Shown here: positions 1 to 7,861 of the stretch, in pieces
Layout of the letters: each line of letters opens with the position of its first letter
How positions within the stretch are numbered: position 1 is the first letter of the stretch
Assembly: GCF_021729865.1 (NCBI RefSeq)
Contig: NZ_CP063400.1
Coordinates: 4,278,001-4,342,000 of the forward strand
Origin: Hydrogenophaga sp. SL48
GTDB lineage: Bacteria; Pseudomonadota; Gammaproteobacteria; Burkholderiales; Burkholderiaceae_C
Direction: 5' to 3'
Length of the DNA stretch: 64,000 nucleotides
Notes under the pieces: model-generated
Told to the model about the DNA's origin: nothing
What the model saw: the letters and a program-made list of their open reading frames with translations, nothing else
Databases searched by the model: none
Position numbers and translations under genes: made by a program

Positions 1-386
1 AACTGGCGCCAGGCGACTACGTGATGCCCGCCATGTTGTCGATGGCCCGGTCCTTCCCGTTCATCGGGAGTTTCCAAACCGTGCTGATGCAGGACCTGTC
101 CTTCCCCAAGGCGGGCGTTTATTACATCGGACATGTCCAAGCCGTGGTGCGCGAGCGCAAGGACGATGAGGAGCGTGCCGGTCCCGTCATTCCACTGATC
201 GATCAAGCCGTGGTCGGCGCCAGCGGAGGCACCTTTGACGTCACCATCTCCGATCAATGGGCCGGCGACGAAGCACTGTTCAAAACGGCCTACCCTTCAC
301 TGGCCAAGGTCGGCATCGAAAAGAAGCTGCTCGCGCCGCACGACCAGGCCAAAGTGAAGTCCCGCTGGGAAGCGCTCAAACAATAG
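1..386 (+). CDS. C-terminal part of an unrecognised protein (5' end outside window)
   Basis: The reading frame is already open at base 3 and runs to a TAG at 384-386, so the true start lies upstream. About 128 residues are visible. They are soluble-looking, with a hydrophobic stretch near the left edge, and have no motif I recognise. The gene ends about 55 bases before the stop of the convergent sensor kinase gene. No function is proposed. Confidence 0.6.
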   Translation, partial: LAPGDYVMPAMLSMARSFPFIGSFQTVLMQDLSFPKAGVYYIGHVQAVVRERKDDEERAGPVIPLIDQAVVGASGGTFDVTISDQWAGDEALFKTAYPSLAKVGIEKKLLAPHDQAKVKSRWEALKQ

Positions 387-440
387 ACGCCGCCGGAGCG
401 CGGGTTCCCTGCGCAGCGCAGCTGCGCAACGATGGCTTCT

Positions 441-2510
441 CTAGGCTCCCGGCAGCGTGAACCGGAACACCGTGCCGCGCGGCTGCGCCGGCTCGTGGGT
501 CAGTGCGCCGCCGTGCTGCTCGATCACCGTGCGGCACAGCGAGAGGCCCAGGCCCATGCCCTCGGCCTTGGTGGTGAAGAAGGGGGTGAAGAGCTTGTCG
601 CGCACCTCGTCGCTCAGGCCACGGCCGTGGTCGGTGACGGCGAACTCGACCCAGACCTTGCGCGGCGGGTCTTCCTCGCCCGAGTGCAGGCGCGACTGCC
701 CGACCGACAGCGTGAGCACGCGCCGCCCCGAGGCGGTCGGCGGGTCGCCCTCGGGCATGGCCTGCATGCCGTTGCGCGCCAGGTTGAGCAGCACCTGCTC
801 GACCATGGTGCGGTCGCACAGCACGGGCGGGCAGCCCGGGGACACCGAGGTCTGCACCCGGATGCCGAGCTTCTTGGACTGCAGCGTGAGCAGCGGCATG
901 ATGGCCTCGATCAGGCTCTCGGGCGCCACCGCCTCGCGCACCTGCTCGCGCCGGCGCACGAAGTCGGCCACGCTCTTGATCACGCGACCGGCGCGATCGG
1001 CCTGTTCGCTGATGCGCTGCATGGCCTGGCGCAGGTCGCTGGTGGGCAGGCCTTGACCCATGTCGGCGGGCTCGTCGAGCAGGTTGAGCGTGCCGCTGGC
1101 GTAGCTGGCGATGGCCGCGAGCGGCTGGTTGAGTTCGTGGCTGAGCAGCGAGGCCATCTCGCCCACCGTGGCCAGGCGCGCCGTGGCCTGCAGGCGCTCC
1201 TGAGAAGCGCGGTTGAGCTCTTCGACGCGGCGCTGCTCGCTCAGGTCGAGGATGGCGCTCATGAAACCGGTCTGGGTGCCCTGGGCGTCGATCAGCGGCG
1301 CCTCGATGATGAGCACCGGGAAACGCGTGCCGTCCTTGCGCTGGAACACCGACTCGTAGCCCTCGCGCGGCAGCGTCTGCCCCGCCAGGCGGATGGCCAG
1401 GCGCTGCTGGTACTCGTCGATCAGTTCGGGCGGCCACCACGGTGCGGGCAGGCCGGTGCCGATCAGCTCATCGGCCTCGAAGCCCACCATCTGGCAGAAG
1501 GCCGGGTTGACGTAGGACACGCGCCCGTCCATGCCGCGAGCGCGCAGGCCGGTGACCAGCGAGTTCTCCATCGCCTTGCGGAACGCCAGCGCCTCGGCCA
1601 CCTCGGTCTCGGCGCGCTGGCGCCGGCGCATGTCGCGGCCGAACAGGGCCATCACAGCGAGCAGCGCCAGCGAAAGCGCACCGACCACGGCGGTGAGCAC
1701 GTTGGGGAACAGCCCGGCCACCCGGCGCGGGCTCTCCAGCCGCAGCATCAGCGTGTGGCCGGGCAGGTCGAGCAGGGTGTTGGCGACCTGGGTGCGGCGG
1801 CTGCCGGGCGCGCTGCTGTGCAGCGCCAGGCGCGTGCCATCGACCTCGGTGAAGGCCAGGCCGCGGCCGCGCAGCAGCTCCTTGTTGCTGAATTCGGAGA
1901 GCAGGCCCGGCAGCGAGTAGGTGGCGATGAGGAACCCGTCGTTGACCCCGGCCCGCACCACCGGCAGGCACATCTCGATGATCTCCATGCCCAGCCCGCT
2001 GGCCATCGGCCAGAAGAAGCTGGGCGAAAACGAGGGCCCCGAGACCCGCTGCGCACTCTCGCAGGCCTGGCGCACATCGGGCAGGGCCTGCTCGCGCGGG
2101 AGGTAGCTGAACAGGTCGGCCACGTAGACCGAGTCGCGGTGTGCCAGCAGGCGCAGGGCGCTGTCGCGCCACTCCAGGCGCACGAGTTCACGCTGCGCCG
2201 ACAGCACCTCCGCCGCAGGGTCGAGCCACGAGTCGGGGGTGGGCGCCACGCTGTGCAGCGACTGCAGGGTCTGCACATTGCGCACCAGCCCGCTGCGGAT
2301 GTCGCTGGCCACGGTGGCGGCGTCGCGATCCAGCGCCGCCTGATCGCGCCCCTCTTCGTACTCCCCCGCCAGGAACACCAGCACCCCCAGCAGCGCCGCC
2401 ACCAGCAGCAGCAGCGCGCCCCACAGCAGCCAGCGTCGCGAGCGCAGGCCGGAGCGGACGGGCGGCGTGGCGTGAGCGGGTGTTGGCGTTCCGTCTGGAT
2501 GCGCGGGCAT
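441..2510 (-). CDS. membrane PAS-domain sensor histidine kinase
   Basis: This 689-residue protein is a two-component sensor kinase. It has an N-terminal membrane helix (about 27-49), a periplasmic sensor region (50-267), a second helix (about 270-291), a PAS domain (about 310-425), a HisKA dimerisation helix with phospho-acceptor His458 in SHELNQPLAAI, and a HATPase domain. The ATPase domain has an N box (LNLARNGMQAM), DHGRGL and GMGLGLSLC. The two-helix topology and H-box are close to the DctB/FixL type, so a role in carboxylate or aromatic uptake is possible but not shown. No response regulator is visible inside the window; a partner would have to lie to the left. The stop is convergent with the preceding gene. 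Confidence 0.85.
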   Translation of the reverse strand: MPAHPDGTPTPAHATPPVRSGLRSRRWLLWGALLLLVAALLGVLVFLAGEYEEGRDQAALDRDAATVASDIRSGLVRNVQTLQSLHSVAPTPDSWLDPAAEVLSAQRELVRLEWRDSALRLLAHRDSVYVADLFSYLPREQALPDVRQACESAQRVSGPSFSPSFFWPMASGLGMEIIEMCLPVVRAGVNDGFLIATYSLPGLLSEFSNKELLRGRGLAFTEVDGTRLALHSSAPGSRRTQVANTLLDLPGHTLMLRLESPRRVAGLFPNVLTAVVGALSLALLAVMALFGRDMRRRQRAETEVAEALAFRKAMENSLVTGLRARGMDGRVSYVNPAFCQMVGFEADELIGTGLPAPWWPPELIDEYQQRLAIRLAGQTLPREGYESVFQRKDGTRFPVLIIEAPLIDAQGTQTGFMSAILDLSEQRRVEELNRASQERLQATARLATVGEMASLLSHELNQPLAAIASYASGTLNLLDEPADMGQGLPTSDLRQAMQRISEQADRAGRVIKSVADFVRRREQVREAVAPESLIEAIMPLLTLQSKKLGIRVQTSVSPGCPPVLCDRTMVEQVLLNLARNGMQAMPEGDPPTASGRRVLTLSVGQSRLHSGEEDPPRKVWVEFAVTDHGRGLSDEVRDKLFTPFFTTKAEGMGLGLSLCRTVIEQHGGALTHEPAQPRGTVFRFTLPGA

Positions 2511-2570
2511 GTGTGAAAGAACCTCAGCCTCTCAGGACTTGGACGGAGCGCGATGTCCCACCCAGCAAAC

Positions 2571-2737
2571 ACCGTGGAACCGGCTTCGCCGGGCCACTGG
2601 TGTTGCCCCCCAGTGGGGGGCTGAGGACCGCGGCTCCGAGCCTGCCTGCGCAGGCTGGGACGGGACGAAGAGGCATCGACTCTGTCGATGACGCGGCCTG
2701 CAAGGCACGCGCCCCTGGGCGCGGCGCGGGGGGCGTC
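2571..2737. repeat. GC-rich palindromic repeat copy A, downstream of the nitrilase gene
   Basis: Two segments of the window-wide repeat lie here. One, at 2573-2622, holds the stem CCGGCTTCGCCGG and a CCCCCC/GGGGGG stem. The other, at 2711-2736, is a CGCCGCG-type stem abutting the stop codon of the amidase gene. Oriented from the gene, the order is C-run, GCGCCGC stem, C6/G6 stem, then CCGGC-GAA-GCCGG stem, the same order as at 3619 and 48219. Confidence 0.75.
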
Positions 2738-3544
2738 TCATAATCTGCGGTGCTGGAGCGAAGGCAGCTGCTCTCGCACGTTGCGCAGGCGCTCCAGGTC
2801 GATGTCGGCCAGCACCACGCCGGGGCCTTCGGCCTGCATGGCCATGACCTGGCCCCAGGGGTCGATGACCATGCTGTGGCCCCAGGTGCGGCGGCCGTTT
2901 TCATGCAGGCCACCCTGGGCGCTGGCGATCACATAGGCCTGGTTCTCGATGGCACGGGCCCGCAGCAGGATCTCCCAGTGCGCCTGGCCGGTGGTGTAGG
3001 TGAAGGCGGCGGGCACCAGCAGCAGATCAGCCGCCAGCATGCGGTAGAGCTCACCAAAACGCAGGTCGTAACACACGCTCATGCCCACGCGCCAGGGCTC
3101 GCCCTGGTGCGGCGTGAAGTCGAACACCGTGGGTGTTTCGCCCGCGCGCAGCACCGCCGATTCGTCGTAGGCCTCTTTGCCGTTGTCGTAGCGGAACAGG
3201 TGGATCTTGTCGTAGCGGCTGACGCAGTGGCCTTTGTGGTCGTAGACCAGCGAGGCGTTGGCAGCGTGGGCCGGATCGTCGGTGGCCATGGGCAGGGTGC
3301 CGCCCACGATCCACATCTTCAGCTCGCGCGCGGCGTCGGACAGAAAGTCCTGCACCGTGCCCAGCCCCGGCGTTTCAGCCAGCAGCAGCTTGTCGGCGTC
3401 CTGCTGGCCCATGAAGCAGAAATACTCCGGCAACACGGCCAGCTCCGCGCCACTGCGGGCGGCCTGGGTGAGCAAGGCGCGCGCGGCGCTGAGGTTGGCG
3501 TCCAGGCTGATGCCCGAGACCATTTGAATCGCAGCGACTTTCAT
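2738..3544 (-). CDS. carbon-nitrogen hydrolase (nitrilase family), deaminated-glutathione amidase-like
   Basis: This 268-residue cytosolic amidase of the nitrilase superfamily has the catalytic triad in the expected places: Glu40 (AVLPEYF), Lys113 (YDKIHLF) and Cys158 (SVCYDLRF). The length and the YDKIHLF and CYDLRFGE signatures fit the Nit1/Nit2 branch, whose members clear deaminated glutathione or omega-amides; the exact substrate is inference. It is the downstream neighbour of yhdP on the same strand, with 151 bases between them that include a repeat copy. In proteobacteria a nitrilase gene commonly follows yhdP, so the order is conserved. The start is preceded by AAGGAG-like sequence (reverse of ctccttaa at 3551). 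Confidence 0.88.
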   Translation of the reverse strand: MKVAAIQMVSGISLDANLSAARALLTQAARSGAELAVLPEYFCFMGQQDADKLLLAETPGLGTVQDFLSDAARELKMWIVGGTLPMATDDPAHAANASLVYDHKGHCVSRYDKIHLFRYDNGKEAYDESAVLRAGETPTVFDFTPHQGEPWRVGMSVCYDLRFGELYRMLAADLLLVPAAFTYTTGQAHWEILLRARAIENQAYVIASAQGGLHENGRRTWGHSMVIDPWGQVMAMQAEGPGVVLADIDLERLRNVREQLPSLQHRRL

Positions 3545-3618
3545 GAGAACTCCTTAACGAACCCGACAACAAACCGTTTGTACCCCAGCAACGCGACCCG
3601 GCGCGATCGGGGCCCACC

Positions 3619-3695
3619 CAGAACGCGGTGGAACCGGCTTCGCCGGGCCACTCGCGTTGCCCCCTGGGGGGTGACGCCGAAGGCGGCGCGGGGGG
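3619..3695. repeat. GC-rich palindromic repeat copy B, immediately after yhdP
   Basis: It contains GGAACCGGCTTCGCCGGGCC, then a CCCCC/GGGGG stem, then GACGCCGAAGGCGGCGC followed by a G-run that touches the yhdP stop codon. The order of elements relative to the gene end is the same as in copies A and E. It may fold into three successive hairpins in the yhdP mRNA 3' end. Confidence 0.8.
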
Positions 3696-6600
3696 TCATT
3701 TTTTTTCTACTTTCGGGTCCGCCCAGCTCCCACTGATGTGGAACTGCTGTGTGGCCGCGCTCTGCAGCGGCTCGCGCAGCAGGAACTGGGCGAGGAAAGT
3801 GCCCAGGCCCACGGCGGGGTTGATGGCGGTGGCGATCAGCGAGGCGGTGCCGGCGTTGATCTCGGGCACCACCACGACCTTGAGGTCCTGCTGCTCGCGC
3901 GCGATGTCGGCGCTGCCCTCCATCAGCACGGCGGCGTTGATGCCCTTCATCTGCAGGTTGTTGGTCTGCGCCACGCCCTGGGCGATGCGCACGTCGCCGC
4001 GCACGAAGTCGAAGGCAAAACCTTCGGAGAACACGTCACGGAAATCCAGCGTCAGCCGGCGCGGCAGGGCCTGCAGGCTGAGCACGCCCAGCAGTTTGGC
4101 GGCGCCGGGATCGACCTTCAGGAACTGGCCGGACGCGATGTCGGCCTTGAGCGCGCCCGAGAGGCTGGGGTAATCGAGCGAGAAGGGCGATCCCTGCCAG
4201 CCGATCTCGCCCTCGAAGCTGCCGCTGCCGCCGCGCACCACGCCGGCCCGGCCAAAACGCGAGAGCAACTGACCCGAATCGTCGATGTCGAGGCGGAAGT
4301 CGAGGCGGGTGCGCCGCGCCGCGTCGCCCTCGGCGACCCAGTTGCCGCTGGCGATCAGGCGCGCCTCGGGCACGCGGATGTTGAGTTTGTTCAGGCGCCA
4401 TTCGCGCGTGCGCCCCGAGCCCCGGTTGACCGCCTGGATGTCCACCAGCCCCAGTTGCCGCCCCGCGAGCACCAGGTTCTCGACCGTGATGTCGAGCGCG
4501 GGCACGCTGCTGGGCTGCTGCAGCAGCTGCTCCACCTCGGCCGCCGCCGAGGGCGCGAGGTTGAGCCGGGCCAGGCGAGCGTAGATGCTGCCGGCGCTGG
4601 TGGCGCCGGGCTGGCGGTACTCGACATAGCCGTTGGCCTCGTCGGCGTCGATGTTGGCGCGCCAATGCGTGCCCTCGCGCGAGCCGCCGAGCACCACGTT
4701 GTTGAAGGTGCGGCCATCGACCGCGACCTGTTCGGCCCGCACCGCCAGCACCGTGGGCAGGTAGGCCAGGCTGGCACTGGATGGCGCGGGCGTGGCTGGC
4801 GCCGTGGCGGTGCTGCGCACATCGACGCCGCTCGCGGCACTGAAGACCCGCTCCCAGGCGTCCACGTCGATGCGGCTGAAACGCAGGTTGGCGGCCACCC
4901 CCTGCGGAGGCAGCGGCGCCGACTCACCCGCCAGCAGCCCCACGCCCAGACTGCCTCGCAGCACCCTGGGCTCGGCCTCGGTGATGTCGCGCTCGAACAC
5001 CGCCGACAGCAGCGGCTGCTGGGCCGGGCCCATCTCGACCGTGAGCCGGTCGCTGCGCGCGACATCGCCGCTCGGGTCGCTGACCACGCCCAGCACCGCG
5101 TTGTCGTAGCGCAAGGGCAGGATTTCTTCGGCCTTCTTCGCCAGCGGCGCCGGCAGGTGGATGGCCATGCCCTGCAGGTTGGTGTTGATCAGCAGCTCGG
5201 GCACGCCGCCGCGAAACCCGAGCCGCGCCTGGTAGGCGGCACTGCCGCTGGCGTGGTCGAAGAGGCCCGAGACAAAACCCAGTCCGCCGTCGCGCACACC
5301 CTCGGCGCTGGCCGTGCCCTGGCCCCGGAACTCGACCCGGGCCGACCCACCCCTGGCGTCGGGCACCATGCCGCCCTCCAGCGCGATCTCGCCGCCATAG
5401 ACCCGCGCCCGGGCATCGCTCAGCTTGAAGCCGCGTTCGGTGAAGGCGATGGTGCCGACGCTGCGTTCCAGCAGCGGCGAGTCGGGGGTGATCTTGAGGT
5501 CGTTGCCGGCGAGCTGCACCTGGCCTTGCAGCGTGAGCTGGTCCACCTTCTCCAGCGGCAGCTGCAGCTTGATGCCCACGCCGGCCGCGCCGGTCCCGGT
5601 GGTGCGCGCCAGCGCCCCGCCGAGGAGCGCGTTGACCGGCGAGCCCTGCACGAAGGCCAGCACCTCGCTGGCCGGCCCCTGGGCACGCGCACTGAGCACC
5701 AGCGTCGGCGAGACCATGAGGTCGGACACGGTGACCTCGCCCTCGCTCAGCCGCACCTTGGGCAGACCGTCCACGCCCGCGGTCAGGCCCTTGAGCTGCA
5801 GGGACGCGCGCTCCAGCACCATCTGTCCGGTCACCCCCTTGAGCGCCGGCCAGGCGGGCTCGCCGGTCGACTGCAGGTAGGCCGGCAGGTAGGCGAAATC
5901 GACGCCGCCCAGGTTGGCGGCCACGCGGAACTCGCCGTCGGCGCCGGGCAGGTGGTAGGGCAGGTCCCAGAGGTCGCCCCGGACCCGGAAATCGACCTTG
6001 TCGGACGACCCGCCACGAACCGCCTCGCGCACGTAACGCCGCACCTCGGGACCCAGGCTCAGCGGCAGGTAACGGTGCGTCTGCAGGGCGTTGGCGCGGC
6101 TCAGGCTGGCGTTGAGATCGAGCACGCCGGGGAAGCGGGACTTGGAGGTGCTGCGGACCGGGTCGCTGGTCTGCCAGTAGACCCGCGCGGTGCCGGCGGC
6201 GTCGGCGTTGGCCATGCGCACGTTGTCCACCCAGGCCTCGACGCGCTCGCCGCTGAGCTTCCAGCGCGCATCGGCCTGCAGGCTGGTCAGCGGGATCACC
6301 GACGCCTCGAACATGCCGGGCAGGTCGATCGATCCGTTGGTGATCGAGAGGCGCGCCTGGCCGCCGTCCTGGTTCAGCTCGAAGTCGCCGCTGGCGCCGG
6401 TCACGCCCGGCCGGCCTGGCACGGGATAGGGTCCGTAACTCGACACCTGGCCACTGGGCTGGCCGGCGAGCGCGAGACCGACAGCGCGGCCTTTGGCCTG
6501 ATAGGCCGTGATCGGCGGGGCGGGTGGCGCCGGCTGCCCCGCGACCGCCGCGGGCGCCACCGGACCCTGCCAGCGCGCGCTCAGGCCCTCGACGCTGCCG

Positions 6601-7853
6601 GCCGGCTTGAGACTGGTCAGCAGCGTGCGACTGCCCTCGGGCAAGGGCAGGCGGGTCGCGAGCGCGGCCAGCGCGGCCAGGTCCACGCGATCGGCGCTGA
6701 CCGCGGTCGAGACCGTGCGGCTGGACAGGCCGTTGTCGTGCTTCACCCTGAGCTTGCCGCCGGGCCAGGCCTGGCCCTCGCGGGTGCGGAAGCTGAGGTT
6801 GTCGGTGGTGATCTCGAAGCCCTGGTCGTTCCAGGTGGCCGCGAGGCGACCCTGCACCTGCTCCAGCGCCAGTTCCGGCAGCTGCTGCCCCAGACGGGTG
6901 GCGACGTTGCGCAGGCCGAGGTCGGCGGTCACGCCCGCGAGCTGACCCCGGGTCACATCGCCCCAGGCGCGCAGCAGCCCCTGGCCTGTGCGCACCTCGG
7001 CACCCCACTCGGACAGGTCCACGTGCGCGCGCAGCCGGGACACATCGACGCTGGGGAAATCGGCGTAGAGCTCACCGCTCCAGTTGTGCCAGGGGGCCTG
7101 CCCGGCGCGCGGCGGGGCCAGGTCGATCAGCGGCTCGCGCAGGTTGGCCAGCAGGCTGAACGGCTGGCCCCACTCGGCCGGCGGCGTGGCGTCGAGCCGC
7201 ATCAGGTGACTGCGCGCACTGTTGCGGGACACGAAGCTGAGCGCGTTCAGGGCCAGCGGCGGCTGGCGGCGCAGGTCGTCGGTCCAGCGCACGGTGCCGT
7301 CCCGGATCACGAACTCGGTCTGCGAGAAGAACCAGTCGGTGGCGCGGTGGTCCTGCCCCTGCGGGCTGGAGACGTTGAGGCCCGCCACCTCGATCTGGCC
7401 CTGAGCGGTGCGGCGCACGTCGAGCACCGGGCTCTCGATCAGCAGCTGCTCGAAGCCCAGGCGCCAGAGCGAGCTGACCGTGACCGCCGCGCGCACCTTG
7501 GGCAGCAGCAGGGCTTCACGGCCGGCGGGGTCGAACAGGCGCACGTCGCTGAGTTCGAACGCGGGCACCAGACGGAACAGGAAGCCGGCGTCGGCGCTGG
7601 CGCTGCCCTGCGCCTCGGCGCGCAAGGCACCGACCGTGACCGGTACCCCCACAGCGACGCTGGCCCAGCGTTCCAGGTCGGGACGCCATTCGCCGATTCG
7701 CGGCACAATCCAGAGATGCAAGGCGCCCCATGTCAGGGCAAACACGGTCCAGGCGGCCAGCACCATCCACAACAGCAGCCGCGTGAACACGGAATAGGTC
7801 TTATGGGTTCGCGAGGTGAGGGCGACTGGGGCCGGGCTTTGATTCATATCCAC
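3696..7853 (-). CDS. yhdP: YhdP family AsmA-like protein
   Basis: This very large protein (1385 residues) has one N-terminal membrane helix (about 25-50, LLLWMVLAAWTVFALTWGAL) followed by a long periplasmic, beta-rich region. Its C terminus shows the family block VVVPEINAGTASLIATAINP followed by AVGLGTFLAQFLLREPL. YhdP is one of the AsmA-like proteins known in Escherichia coli to carry phospholipids across the periplasm to the outer membrane; length and architecture match. The first Met (MDMNQ) lies only 8 bases from the divergent glnE start, so each promoter must lie inside the other gene or its leader. The start at 7847 (MNQ) is equally possible. Confidence 0.93.
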   Translation of the reverse strand: MDMNQSPAPVALTSRTHKTYSVFTRLLLWMVLAAWTVFALTWGALHLWIVPRIGEWRPDLERWASVAVGVPVTVGALRAEAQGSASADAGFLFRLVPAFELSDVRLFDPAGREALLLPKVRAAVTVSSLWRLGFEQLLIESPVLDVRRTAQGQIEVAGLNVSSPQGQDHRATDWFFSQTEFVIRDGTVRWTDDLRRQPPLALNALSFVSRNSARSHLMRLDATPPAEWGQPFSLLANLREPLIDLAPPRAGQAPWHNWSGELYADFPSVDVSRLRAHVDLSEWGAEVRTGQGLLRAWGDVTRGQLAGVTADLGLRNVATRLGQQLPELALEQVQGRLAATWNDQGFEITTDNLSFRTREGQAWPGGKLRVKHDNGLSSRTVSTAVSADRVDLAALAALATRLPLPEGSRTLLTSLKPAGSVEGLSARWQGPVAPAAVAGQPAPPAPPITAYQAKGRAVGLALAGQPSGQVSSYGPYPVPGRPGVTGASGDFELNQDGGQARLSITNGSIDLPGMFEASVIPLTSLQADARWKLSGERVEAWVDNVRMANADAAGTARVYWQTSDPVRSTSKSRFPGVLDLNASLSRANALQTHRYLPLSLGPEVRRYVREAVRGGSSDKVDFRVRGDLWDLPYHLPGADGEFRVAANLGGVDFAYLPAYLQSTGEPAWPALKGVTGQMVLERASLQLKGLTAGVDGLPKVRLSEGEVTVSDLMVSPTLVLSARAQGPASEVLAFVQGSPVNALLGGALARTTGTGAAGVGIKLQLPLEKVDQLTLQGQVQLAGNDLKITPDSPLLERSVGTIAFTERGFKLSDARARVYGGEIALEGGMVPDARGGSARVEFRGQGTASAEGVRDGGLGFVSGLFDHASGSAAYQARLGFRGGVPELLINTNLQGMAIHLPAPLAKKAEEILPLRYDNAVLGVVSDPSGDVARSDRLTVEMGPAQQPLLSAVFERDITEAEPRVLRGSLGVGLLAGESAPLPPQGVAANLRFSRIDVDAWERVFSAASGVDVRSTATAPATPAPSSASLAYLPTVLAVRAEQVAVDGRTFNNVVLGGSREGTHWRANIDADEANGYVEYRQPGATSAGSIYARLARLNLAPSAAAEVEQLLQQPSSVPALDITVENLVLAGRQLGLVDIQAVNRGSGRTREWRLNKLNIRVPEARLIASGNWVAEGDAARRTRLDFRLDIDDSGQLLSRFGRAGVVRGGSGSFEGEIGWQGSPFSLDYPSLSGALKADIASGQFLKVDPGAAKLLGVLSLQALPRRLTLDFRDVFSEGFAFDFVRGDVRIAQGVAQTNNLQMKGINAAVLMEGSADIAREQQDLKVVVVPEINAGTASLIATAINPAVGLGTFLAQFLLREPLQSAATQQFHISGSWADPKVEKK

Positions 7854-7861
7854 TGCAAATT

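Noticed and set aside
432..2516. Very long open frames opposite real genes (also 3738-7865 +, 8648-10858 -, 11900-13240 -, 20391-22745 -, 22785-24920 -, 26922-29759 -)
   Set aside because: They are antisense to well-recognised proteins, have no family similarity and arise from high third-position GC.
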